Positions 48,533-56,212 of a DNA stretch of 64,000 nt are shown here, one piece after another. The notes below the pieces were generated by a model. The model made no database searches. It was not told the DNA's origin and was given only the letters and a program-made list of their open reading frames with translations. Origin of the DNA: Clostridiales bacterium (GTDB taxonomy: Bacteria; Bacillota; Clostridia; Oscillospirales; Oscillospiraceae); contig JAHZBA010000003.1 in NCBI GenBank assembly GCA_019423635.1, positions 1-64,000 of the forward strand. The letters are read 5' to 3'. Every line of letters begins with the position of its first letter. Positions within the stretch are counted from its first letter, which is position 1. Both the position numbers and the translations under genes were made by a program.

Positions 48533-49039
48533 CTACTCCCGCAATTTCGCGTAAATGCAGGAGTCCAAAAGCTCCCCGTTCTTGAACACGCTCCTGCGCT
48601 TGATTCCCTCCAGAGTAAAGCCCGCCTTCTCCAGCACGCCCCGGGAGCCCGCGTTACTGGCATAGGGCTCCGCATAGATTCGCACGACGTCCCAGGTCTC
48701 AAACCCCTCCCGGCACATCTGCAAAACCGCGGCGCTCATAATCCCCCGCCGCCAGAAGGGCCGGCCCAGCCAGTAGCCCAGCTCCGCGCTCTTGCGGTAC
48801 ACATCCGTTCCCAAAAACAGTCCAATGCTGCCTGCGGCTCTGCCGTCCACCTCAATGCAGCGGCACAGCTGTCCCTGCCCCTCCTGCTCCACGCAGGCGC
48901 CGACAAAGCCCTCCGCGTCCGCCAGGGTGTAGGGATTGGGAAACACATCCCGGAGATTCCGCGCCACCAGCGGGTCATCCGCATAAGGCACCAGCTCTGC
49001 CGCATCCGAAAGCCTCCAGGGACGAAGTGTAAAGTTCAT
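48533..49039 (-). CDS. GNAT N-acetyltransferase (RimJ/RimL-like)
   Basis: 168 residues: TLRPWRLSDAAELVPYADDP, ELGYWLGRPFWRRGIMSAAV (acetyl-CoA P-loop region) and YASNAGSRGVLEKAGFTLEG. The family acetylates protein N-termini or small amines; the substrate is unknown. It interrupts the normal rseP-ispG neighbourhood and is followed by a structured repeat. GGGGAGG precedes the start. Confidence 0.88.
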   Translation of the reverse strand: MNFTLRPWRLSDAAELVPYADDPLVARNLRDVFPNPYTLADAEGFVGACVEQEGQGQLCRCIEVDGRAAGSIGLFLGTDVYRKSAELGYWLGRPFWRRGIMSAAVLQMCREGFETWDVVRIYAEPYASNAGSRGVLEKAGFTLEGIKRRSVFKNGELLDSCIYAKLRE

Positions 49040-49110
49040 ACCCTTGCCTCCCCTTGAAATATATCGCTTAAAGAAGGAATTCTTCCCGTTCTCAAAGGTC
49101 CAATTACCCT

Positions 49111-50199
49111 CTACTGAAAGAGGTTCACCACATCCTTGCAGGTCACCAGCAGCATAAAGCCCATCAGCACCACCAGACACACGGTGTTCACCGCCGCCTG
49201 GTACTTCTCCGGAATCTTCCGCCGGAACAGCGCCATGGACACCGCGTCCACCAGCAGGAAAAAGATCCGTCCCCCATCCAGCGCCGGGATGGGCAGCAGG
49301 TTCATCACCGCCAGATTCACCGCCAGGAGCGAGGCGAACCAGGCAATGCTGTACCAGGCGGCCGCCGTTGTCTTGGCGGAGGTGCCCACGTCTGTAATCA
49401 CGGAGACGATGCCCACCGGCCCGCTGAGATCCTCCACGGAGGCGCCGCCGGAGAACAGCTGTGCCAGACTGAACCAAACCAGCTGCACAAAGTCCATGGC
49501 CTGATACCAGGTGAACTGGAGGCGCGTCTTCAGGGTGGCCGGAACCGCCTGCGCCCCAATGCTCAGGCCAAACTTCCCCGCCTCTCCGTTATAGGTCCCC
49601 CGGTACATGGGAAAGTCCTTCAGCACGATCCGCTCCCCGTCCCGGATGACCTCCAGATCCACGCCCCGGCCGTCGTTGTAGCTGAGGAACATGGCGGCGT
49701 CGCCGCTGACATAGGCCCGGTAGCCGTCCACCTTATAGATGACGTCGCCCACCATGAGGCCGTCCTCCCCCTCGTGGGGGAACCCCGGGGCAAATCCCGC
49801 AATCTGGTCCACATGGAACTGGCTGTTCCCCATAAAGAGGATCAACAGGATGACCACGCCGGCCAGGAAATTCATCAGGGAGCCTGCGGCCAGAATCAAA
49901 GCCTTCTTCCAAAAGCCCTGCCGCACGAAGGCGCGCTGATCGCCGGTGTCCTCGTCCTCCCCCTCCATGGCGCAAAAGCCCCCGATGGGAAAGGCCCGCA
50001 CGCTGTAGAGCGTTTTTTCCGCTGCCCAGGGCTCCTCTGTTTTTTCCTTCCGGCTCTGCCAGATGGCGGGCCCCATGCCGATGGAGAACTCGTTGACCCG
50101 CACGCCGCAGAGCTTTGCCGTGAGGAAATGCCCCAGCTCATGCACGGCAATCAGCACGCCGAAGATCAAAATACCTGCCAGGATATAAACGATTTTCAT
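49111..50199 (-). CDS. rseP: Site-2 intramembrane metalloprotease RseP
   Basis: 362 residues. The zinc site HELGHFLTAK lies in the first membrane helix, LDGGRIFFL is the second (Asp) motif near residue 300, and a PDZ domain (about 115-200) sits between. It cuts membrane-bound anti-sigma factors or signal-peptide remnants. VRVNEFSIGMGP is also typical. About ten bases separate it from dxr upstream. Length is normal for the one-PDZ Firmicutes form. Confidence 0.95.
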   Translation of the reverse strand: MKIVYILAGILIFGVLIAVHELGHFLTAKLCGVRVNEFSIGMGPAIWQSRKEKTEEPWAAEKTLYSVRAFPIGGFCAMEGEDEDTGDQRAFVRQGFWKKALILAAGSLMNFLAGVVILLILFMGNSQFHVDQIAGFAPGFPHEGEDGLMVGDVIYKVDGYRAYVSGDAAMFLSYNDGRGVDLEVIRDGERIVLKDFPMYRGTYNGEAGKFGLSIGAQAVPATLKTRLQFTWYQAMDFVQLVWFSLAQLFSGGASVEDLSGPVGIVSVITDVGTSAKTTAAAWYSIAWFASLLAVNLAVMNLLPIPALDGGRIFFLLVDAVSMALFRRKIPEKYQAAVNTVCLVVLMGFMLLVTCKDVVNLFQ

Positions 50200-50209
50200 G
50201 AAATGCTCC

Positions 50210-51355
50210 TTATCGCTTTGATAATACGCTCTGCCGCGCCGCAGCGTCCGCGGCCAGAATCTCCTCCAGGGACGGCCTTTGCACCACGCCGACCTGGGCC
50301 CGTGCCTCCGCCACCAGGCGGGGGATGTCGTAAAACCCGATCTTCTCCGCCAGGAACAGCCGCACCGCCTCCTCGTTGGCCCCGTTCAAAACGGCGCAGG
50401 CGGTGCCGCCCTCCGCGGCGGCCTCCTCGGCCAGGCGCAGGCACGGGAAGGTCTCCCGGTCCGGCGGGGCGAAGGTCAGCGGCGGGCAGGTCAAAAGGTC
50501 CAAGGGCTCCGCCGGATTCTCCCCCCGCTCCGGCCAGGTCATGGCGTACCGGATGGGCAGGCGCATATCCGGCGTCCCCAGCTGGGCCAGCACCGCCCCG
50601 TCCCGGAACTCCACCAGGGAGTGGACGATGGACTGGCGGTGGATCACCACGTTCACCTGCTGGAGGGGCAGGCGGTAGAGCCGCATGGCCTCAATGACCT
50701 CCAGGCCCTTGTTCATCAGCGTGGCGCAGTCCACGGTGATCTTGGGGCCCATGGTCCAGTTGGGGTGCTTCAGAGCGTCCGCCCTGGTCATCTTTCCCGC
50801 CTCCGCCCGCGTCATTCCGTAGAAGGGCCCGCCGGAGCAGGTGAGAATCAGCCGGCGGATCTCCCGCCGGTCGGCGCAGCCCTGGACGCACTGGAAGATG
50901 GCGGAATGCTCGGAGTCCACAGGGACGATCTCCGCCCCGTACTCCTCCGCCGCGTCCATCACCAGCTCCCCGGCGCAGACCAGCGTCTCCTTGTTGGCCA
51001 GGGCAATGCGCTTTCGCTCCCGGATGGCGGCGAGGGTGGCCTTTAACCCCACCATGCCCACCACTGCGGTGACCACGGTGTCCGCCTCCGGCAGAGCCGC
51101 GGCCTCCTCCAGGGCTTCCGGGCCGCTGAGGACTGCCGTCTCCGTATCCCGAACCCGCACCGCCAGATCCCCGGCGGCCGCCTCATCAGTCATCACGGCC
51201 AGGCGGGGGCGGAACTGCCGGATCTGGGCCTCCATCCGCTCCACGTCCGTGTGGGCGGTGAGGGCGGCGACGCGGAGGTCCAGCTGCGCCGCCACATCCA
51301 GGGTCTGCCGGCCGATGGAGCCGGTGGAGCCCAGTACTGAGATTGTATTCGTCAT
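50210..51355 (-). CDS. dxr: 1-deoxy-D-xylulose 5-phosphate reductoisomerase
   Basis: 381 residues, making MEP with NADPH and a divalent metal. ISVLGSTGSIGRQTLDV is the nucleotide loop, IALANKETLVCAG and VPVDSEHSAIFQ hold the metal ligands, and MGPKITVDCATLMNKGLEVI is diagnostic. It lies 15 bases after cdsA and ten before rseP. Confidence 0.97.
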   Translation of the reverse strand: MTNTISVLGSTGSIGRQTLDVAAQLDLRVAALTAHTDVERMEAQIRQFRPRLAVMTDEAAAGDLAVRVRDTETAVLSGPEALEEAAALPEADTVVTAVVGMVGLKATLAAIRERKRIALANKETLVCAGELVMDAAEEYGAEIVPVDSEHSAIFQCVQGCADRREIRRLILTCSGGPFYGMTRAEAGKMTRADALKHPNWTMGPKITVDCATLMNKGLEVIEAMRLYRLPLQQVNVVIHRQSIVHSLVEFRDGAVLAQLGTPDMRLPIRYAMTWPERGENPAEPLDLLTCPPLTFAPPDRETFPCLRLAEEAAAEGGTACAVLNGANEEAVRLFLAEKIGFYDIPRLVAEARAQVGVVQRPSLEEILAADAAARQSVLSKR

Positions 51356-51370
51356 GGTACCCGTCCTACT

Positions 51371-52195
51371 TCAAAAAACCGAAAACTGCCAAAATGAGGA
51401 GGGAAAAAGCGTCAGGATGATCTCCACCGTGGGAGCCACAAACAGTACGCTGTCAAACCGGTCCAGTACGCCGCCGTGCTCCAGGAAGAGGCGCCCGTAG
51501 TCCTTGATGCCAAACTCCCGCTTGATGAGGGAGAAGCTCAGATCGCCGATCTGGGCCACCACGCCGCAGAGCAGGGACAGCACCACCATGGGAACGGCGG
51601 CGATGGAACTGCCGAACCAGCGGTCCATCACATAGGCGAAGAGCAGCCCGCAGACCACGTTACCCAGTAATCCGCCGATGGAGCCCTCGATGGTCTTCTT
51701 GGGGCTGACCTTGGGGGCCAGCTTGTGCTTTCCCAGGGTGAGGCCGGTAAAAAAGGCGAAGGTATCGCAGGCGAAGCTCAAAATAAAGGGCAGCAGCAGC
51801 CAGGCCCGGTGGATGCCGGAGGCCTCCAGCCGGAGGAAGGCGGAAAAGGAGTAGCCGATGGCGATGCTGCCGAAGAGGCCGGCCATGATCTGATTGAATT
51901 TGACCTCGCCGCCCTTTTTGATGGCGTGGCCGAAGAAGATCACCGCCTCCAGCACCAGGAGCAGCGCGATGGCCTCGGGGCGGTCATAGGTCCACTCCAC
52001 CACAAAAACCGCTGCAACCGCACTCAGTCCCACCATTTCACTGCGCTTTACGCCGCTGACGCACTGCTGGAGTTCCATGCTGCCGATGCCGGCCAGAAGG
52101 CACAGGGCGATCATCATGACGATACTGGGCGCCCACAGGACCACGTAGACCAGTACCGGGACACCCACCACTGCTACCAGGATTCTTGATTTCAT
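51371..52195 (-). CDS. cdsA: Phosphatidate cytidylyltransferase
   Basis: 274 residues with about eight membrane helices. Makes CDP-diacylglycerol from CTP and phosphatidate. KVSPKKTIEGSIGGLLG and the C-terminal signature SLIKREFGIKDYGRLFLEHG carry the conserved basic and acidic residues. The start at 52195 is about ten bases after GGAGGA; upstream in-frame sequence is part of a repeat element, so a longer protein is rejected. Confidence 0.95.
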   Translation of the reverse strand: MKSRILVAVVGVPVLVYVVLWAPSIVMMIALCLLAGIGSMELQQCVSGVKRSEMVGLSAVAAVFVVEWTYDRPEAIALLLVLEAVIFFGHAIKKGGEVKFNQIMAGLFGSIAIGYSFSAFLRLEASGIHRAWLLLPFILSFACDTFAFFTGLTLGKHKLAPKVSPKKTIEGSIGGLLGNVVCGLLFAYVMDRWFGSSIAAVPMVVLSLLCGVVAQIGDLSFSLIKREFGIKDYGRLFLEHGGVLDRFDSVLFVAPTVEIILTLFPSSFWQFSVF

Positions 52196-52261
52196 GAAAG
52201 GGGTTCCTCCTTGTGTGCGCCGCTCGCTTCGCTTTGCGGCGGGAAATTTGCGGCTCGCTTC

Positions 52262-52366
52262 GCTTCGCCGCAGCCCGCAAGGGCTCCGCCCCTGCACCCT
52301 GCCAGAGGGCGCTGCCCTCTGGACTCCCGCCAGCTTTTTGAAAAAAGCTGGACCAAAAACTTTTTA
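52262..52366 (-). repeat. Structured repeat, copy 5
   Basis: Minus orientation, between uppS and cdsA. Its first bases include the uppS stop codon (TAA in GTAAAAAGTTTTT). Stem CCAGCTTTTT / AAAAAGCTGG, second stem CCAGAGGGC / GCCCTCTGG (extra A-U pair), then GGGGC / GCCCT. Confidence 0.85.
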
Positions 52367-53104
52367 CGTCTTTACGCCTCCGAAGCGGCGGTCCCTCCTC
52401 TGGAAGGCCGCGATGGCCCGGTCCAGCTCCGCCTCGTCAAAGTCCGGCCAGAGGGTGTCCGTCACGTAGAACTCCGAATAGGCGCTCTGCCACAGCAGGA
52501 AGTTGCTCAAGCGCAGCTCCCCGCTGGAGCGGATCACCAACTCCGGGTCCGGGATTCCGGCGGAGTCCAGATAGCCGGAGAACAGGGCGTCGTCCAGCTC
52601 CTCCGGCCTCCGGCTCCCTGCCGCGCAGTCCTTGGCAAACCGTCTCGCCGCACGGAGGATCTCGTCCCGGCCTCCGTAGTTGAGGCACACGTTGGCCTGG
52701 AAGTCGTCACGGCTCAGGTGCTCCGTGATCTCGTCGGTCTCCCGGGCCAGGGCCTGGAGCTCCGGGGCGATGGGCGTCATGTCCCCGAAGAAGTGGAGCC
52801 GGATGTGGTCCCGCTCCATGGTGTCCACCGCCTCCTGGAGGTACTTCTTCAAAAGACCCATAATGACCCCCACCTCGTCGGCGGAGCGCTTCCAGTTCTC
52901 CGTGGAGAAGGCGTAGACCGTCAAATACTTCACGCCGATATTCTTGCAGTGGGTGGCAATCCGGCGGAAGGTCTCCGCCCCCGCCTTGTGTCCGGCGGTC
53001 CGGGGCAGGCCCCGCGACGTGGCCCAGCGGCCGTTGCCGTCCATGATGATAGCAATGTGGCGGGGCGGCGCAAGCCGCCCCGTTTCCCTTTCATGTTCTG
53101 ACAT
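52364..53104 (-). CDS. uppS: Undecaprenyl diphosphate synthase (cis-prenyltransferase)
   Basis: 246 residues. Produces the C55 lipid carrier for wall synthesis. HIAIIMDGNGRWATSRGLPR holds the catalytic Asp, YLTVYAFSTENWKRS follows, and the C-terminal ELVIRSSGELRLSNFLLWQ and WPDF blocks are standard. About 80 bases separate it from frr. Its stop codon lies in a repeat. Confidence 0.96.
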   Translation of the reverse strand: MSEHERETGRLAPPRHIAIIMDGNGRWATSRGLPRTAGHKAGAETFRRIATHCKNIGVKYLTVYAFSTENWKRSADEVGVIMGLLKKYLQEAVDTMERDHIRLHFFGDMTPIAPELQALARETDEITEHLSRDDFQANVCLNYGGRDEILRAARRFAKDCAAGSRRPEELDDALFSGYLDSAGIPDPELVIRSSGELRLSNFLLWQSAYSEFYVTDTLWPDFDEAELDRAIAAFQRRDRRFGGVKT

Positions 53105-53186
53105 TCAACAATTCCTCAACTACTCCCAGGCTCCGCCGCCGTGCGGGATCGTGTTCTTTTCGATCCTTCTCTTTTCAAAGAAAGGA

Positions 53187-53744
53187 TCAGACAGCCATGA
53201 GCTCTTTTTCCTTTTTCGCCAGCAGGTCGTCCAGGGCCTTGCAGCTGTCGTCCGTCAGCTTCTGGAAGTCCTTCTCCACCTGCTTCAGCTCGTCCTCGGT
53301 GATCTCAGCCCGCTTCTCCTGCTTTTTGAAGTTGTCCATGGCATCCCGGCGGATGTTGCGCACCGCCACCTTGCCGCCCTCGGCGTACTTGCGGATCTGC
53401 TTCACCAGCTCCTTGCGGCGCTCCTCCGTCAGCTGGGGGAAGGCGAGGCGCAGGGCCCGTCCGTCGTTCTGGGGATTGATCCCGAGATCCGAATTCTGGA
53501 TGGCCTTTTCGATCAGCTTCAAAGCGGAGCCGTCCCAGGGGGTAATCAGCAGCGTCCGGGCGTCGGGAGAGGAGATGGCCGCAATCTGCTGAATGGGGGT
53601 GGGGCTGCCGTAGTAGTCCACCATGATCCGATCCAGCACGGCGGCGTTGGCCCGGCCGGCCCGCACGGAGGCGAAATCCGCCGCCACGGAGTCGATGCTC
53701 TTTTTCATCTTTTCCTCATAAACCTTGTATTCGTCCTTTAACAT
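53187..53744 (-). CDS. frr: Ribosome recycling factor
   Basis: 185 residues, exactly the family length. FASVRAGRANAAVLDRI, TPIQQIAAISSPDARTLLI, GRALRLAFPQLTEERRKELV and VRNIRRDAMDN run in order. It splits post-termination ribosomes with EF-G. The start at 53744 matches the family; upstream ATGs in frame overlap the pyrH spacer. Confidence 0.97.
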   Translation of the reverse strand: MLKDEYKVYEEKMKKSIDSVAADFASVRAGRANAAVLDRIMVDYYGSPTPIQQIAAISSPDARTLLITPWDGSALKLIEKAIQNSDLGINPQNDGRALRLAFPQLTEERRKELVKQIRKYAEGGKVAVRNIRRDAMDNFKKQEKRAEITEDELKQVEKDFQKLTDDSCKALDDLLAKKEKELMAV

Positions 53745-53790
53745 GACCGTGTCCATCCTTTCCGTTTTCGTCATTTGAGAGGGAGTGTCC

Positions 53791-54507
53791 TTATTCCCCG
53801 ACAATCGTGCCGATCTTCTCGCCGCAGAGGGCCCGGATGATGTTCCGGGGGTCCTTCAGGGCAAAGAGCAGCACGGGGATGTGGTTGTCCATGGAGAGGG
53901 ACGTGGCGGTGGAGTCCATCACCATCAGGTGCTGGGCCAGCACATCGTCATAGGAGATCGCGTCGTACTTCACGGCGTTGGGGTCCTTCAGGGGGTCGGC
54001 GCTGTACACGCCGTCCACATTCTTGGCCAGGAGGATCACGTCGGCGTTGATCTCCGCCGCCCGCAGCACCGCCGTGGTGTCCGTGGAGAAATAGGGGTTG
54101 CCGGTGCCGGCGCCGAAGATCACCACTCTCCCCTTTTCCATGTGCCGGATGGCCTTGGAGCGGATGTAGGGCTCCGCGATGGAGCGCATCTCAATGGCAG
54201 TCTGCACCCGGACGGGGATTCCCTTCTGCTCGCAGACGTCCGCCACGGCCAGGCAGTTCATCACCGTGGCCAGCATCCCCATGTGGTCCGCCCGGCTGCG
54301 CTCCATGTTGCCGCCGCTGTTCTTGGCACCCCGCCAGAAGTTGCCGCCGCCTACCACCAGGCCCATCTGGACACCCATGTCCAGACACTCCTTGATGACA
54401 TCGCAGACGCTGCCGATCATCTCAAAATCCAGGCCCGTTCCCTTGCCCCCGGCCAGCGCCTCGCCGCTGATTTTCAGGAGCACGCGCTTGTAAACTGGCT
54501 TTGCCAT
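53791..54507 (-). CDS. pyrH: UMP kinase
   Basis: 238 residues, amino-acid-kinase fold. RVLLKISGEALAGGKG binds phosphate, GLVVGGGNFWRGA and VVIFGAGTGNPYFSTDTTAV are diagnostic. Phosphorylates UMP to UDP. The start at 54507 follows GGGAGGGG; the ATG at 54531 has none. First gene of the block; rpsB and tsf, usual upstream partners, are absent. Confidence 0.97.
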   Translation of the reverse strand: MAKPVYKRVLLKISGEALAGGKGTGLDFEMIGSVCDVIKECLDMGVQMGLVVGGGNFWRGAKNSGGNMERSRADHMGMLATVMNCLAVADVCEQKGIPVRVQTAIEMRSIAEPYIRSKAIRHMEKGRVVIFGAGTGNPYFSTDTTAVLRAAEINADVILLAKNVDGVYSADPLKDPNAVKYDAISYDDVLAQHLMVMDSTATSLSMDNHIPVLLFALKDPRNIIRALCGEKIGTIVGE

Positions 54508-54532
54508 ACAGAACCCCTCCCTGATATCCATA

Positions 54533-54655
54533 GTATGATTTCCGAATCTATCATTCGGGAATCATACATTTGATCTGAGCCATTTTGCTCGCCGCTGCAA
54601 GCAGCGGCAACCGCAAAACATGGCACATATTGCTTCCGATCTTTCGGTTCGGAAG
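54533..54655 (-). promoter_or_regulatory. Structured leader of pyrH (three hairpins)
   Basis: Hairpins at 54633-54655 (CTTCCGA/TCGGAAG), 54591-54608 (GCCGCTGC/GCAGCGGC) and 54533-54567 (arms of about 15 bases, GTATGATT...AATCATAC). The last ends just before the ribosome site. No T run follows, so control of translation or RNA stability is more likely than termination. Confidence 0.5.
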
Positions 54656-54668
54656 TAATACCAAGGAT

Positions 54669-54697
54669 ATTTTAACGTATTTTTCCGCGTTTGGAAA
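54669..54697 (-). promoter_or_regulatory. Probable pyrH promoter
   Basis: Minus-strand TTTCCA (54697-54692), 17-bp spacer and TAAAAT (54674-54669). The -35 is weak. Confidence 0.45.
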
Positions 54698-54765
54698 GGG
54701 GGTAGACAAGATTTCTTCAAAAAATTCCCGGCGCCTGCCCCATTCCGGGAGCCCGCGCCGGGGAA

Positions 54766-54781
54766 TGTTTCACGTGAAACA
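54766..54781. promoter_or_regulatory. parS site (ParB/Spo0J binding), copy 2
   Basis: TGTTTCACGTGAAACA, identical to the site at 38948, between pyrH and the PadR gene. Confidence 0.9.
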
Positions 54782-54800
54782 TCTGTTCGATTTTGTCGAA

Positions 54801-55103
54801 TCACCTGACGCCCAAGGCCTCCAGGGTCTCCCGCAGGGCCCGCCACTGCTCCAGCAAAAGCGCCAGCTTCCGCTGCCCCGCCACAGTCAAATGGTAGTAC
54901 TTCCGGGCGGGGCCGCCGGAGACCGTGCCGGTGTAGCTCTCCGTATGCCCCTCCCGGCAAAGGCCCCGGAGCAGGGCGTAGACGGCGCTCTCCTGGGTAT
55001 CCGGGAAGCCGCTGTGGAGGCGGCTGATAAGCTCATAGCCGTAGCGGTCCTCTCCCGCCAGCAGCTGGAGCAGGCACAGCTCCAGCAGGTCCTTTTTCAG
55101 CAT
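54801..55103 (-). CDS. PadR-family transcriptional regulator
   Basis: 100 residues: KKDLLELCLLQLLAGEDRYG begins the winged helix and SAVYALLRGLCREGHTESYT the recognition and wing region, ending in a short dimer helix. Typical short PadR size. Its start overlaps the DUF1700 gene end by seven bases. PadR usually precedes its DUF1700 partner; here it is second. Confidence 0.9.
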   Translation of the reverse strand: MLKKDLLELCLLQLLAGEDRYGYELISRLHSGFPDTQESAVYALLRGLCREGHTESYTGTVSGGPARKYYHLTVAGQRKLALLLEQWRALRETLEALGVR

Positions 55104-55921
55104 AGGGCCCACCCCGTTCCCAGGAGCCCCGCGGCGCTCAGGCCCAAAAACATCCGGGCATAGGACACCCACCAATCCGTGGAGGTGATCTCCAGGCTCA
55201 TGCTGCCCAGCAGCGCCAGCACCGCCGCGCAGAGTCCGGCGGCGGTCAGGCCCCAGAGGTACACCGCCAGCCACCGGCGGTCCCCCATCCGGGCCCGCAC
55301 CAGGCCCCAGACCCCCAGCCCTCCGCAGAGGGGCCCGCCCAGCACCAGAAAGAGCCGCGGGATGCGAACGGACCAGGGGCGGTAAGCCTCTAAAAACGCC
55401 AGGATCTCATCGGCGGCGGAGAACTCCAGGGCCGCCGCCATACAAAAAAGAGCCCATGCTCCGGCCAGGAACAGCAGCTGCACCGCCAGCAGGGGGCACA
55501 CCTGCCGGAGGGCGGCCCTCTCCGGCGGCTTCACGCCGCGGCTGCGAAACCATCCCCAGGCCAGTGCCATCCCCAGCAGGGGCAGTCCCACCGCAAACGC
55601 CTCGTTCCGGGTGAAAAAATCCCACAGATCCTCCAACACCGGCAAAAACAGGATGATCCCCATGTCAAACGGCAGGTTGTACAGCCCACTCACCGGCGCG
55701 GCCAGGGCGATCACGCTCAGCAGCACAAACACCCCCAGCCACCGCCGGTACTCCCTGGGCCGCTCCAGCAGGCGCACCGCCTGGACCGGGTCCCCAAAGT
55801 CCTCTCCCCCGCTGTCCGCCAGCAGCTCCCGGTAGTCCCGGATGACCTCCTCCGCCTCCCCGTAGGGCAGCCGCCACCGGGCCGTCCGGGACAGCTTCTT
55901 TAAAAACAGGTCTTTATCCAT
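55097..55921 (-). CDS. DUF1700/HAAS-type membrane protein
   Basis: 274 residues. A soluble N-terminal domain (KKLSRTARWRLPYGEAEEVI, then DYRELLADS) resembles the HAAS/DUF1700 signature that pairs with PadR regulators, followed by about six membrane helices. AGGAGG is eight bases before the start. The pair probably senses envelope state; function unknown. Confidence 0.75.
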   Translation of the reverse strand: MDKDLFLKKLSRTARWRLPYGEAEEVIRDYRELLADSGGEDFGDPVQAVRLLERPREYRRWLGVFVLLSVIALAAPVSGLYNLPFDMGIILFLPVLEDLWDFFTRNEAFAVGLPLLGMALAWGWFRSRGVKPPERAALRQVCPLLAVQLLFLAGAWALFCMAAALEFSAADEILAFLEAYRPWSVRIPRLFLVLGGPLCGGLGVWGLVRARMGDRRWLAVYLWGLTAAGLCAAVLALLGSMSLEITSTDWWVSYARMFLGLSAAGLLGTGWALC

Positions 55922-55964
55922 CACCAGATCCTCCTTCGTTCTCCGCTCCGCTATTGAGAAAAAT

Positions 55965-55999
55965 ACAGTAGTTCTATGGATACGATAACACACTACTGT
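55965..55999. promoter_or_regulatory. Inverted repeat at the PadR operon promoter
   Basis: ACAGTAGT (55965-55972) and ACTACTGT (55992-55999) flank and overlap the -10 region. Spacing suits a PadR dimer or tetramer; PadR operators often have this ATGT/ACAT-like dyad form. Confidence 0.55.
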
Positions 56000-56010
56000 T
56001 AAATTGTCAA
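55982..56010 (-). promoter_or_regulatory. Promoter of the DUF1700-PadR operon
   Basis: Minus-strand TTGACA (56010-56005), 17-bp spacer and TATCGT (55987-55982). Confidence 0.75.
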
Positions 56011-56012
56011 TA

Positions 56013-56091
56013 GTAGGGGCGGCTATTAGCCGCCCGTTTCCCCGCAAGATCCGGATTTCCCTTTAGACGGGCGGTTGATAACCGCCCCTAC
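56013..56091. repeat. Palindromic element B (GTAGGG...CCCTAC)
   Basis: GTAGGGGCGGCTATTAGCCG at the left and its counterpart ending ACCGCCCCTAC at the right form arms of about 24 bases with few mismatches; each arm also folds on itself (GGCGGCTATTAGCCGCC). Confidence 0.75.
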
Positions 56092-56212
56092 GCATCGCTC
56101 TTTCCCGGAGGCCAACCCTCTTTTTTTGCACCGCAACCGATATTTGACAGGCAGGTGGTAGCCTTTTCCCGGGAAATCTGCTATGGTGAATAGAGCAAAG
56201 GAGGGGACACCC

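Noticed and set aside
43167..54507. Possible prophage or transferred island in the pyrH-polC region
   Set aside because: All genes belong to a conserved Firmicutes housekeeping block; no integrase, phage or att features.
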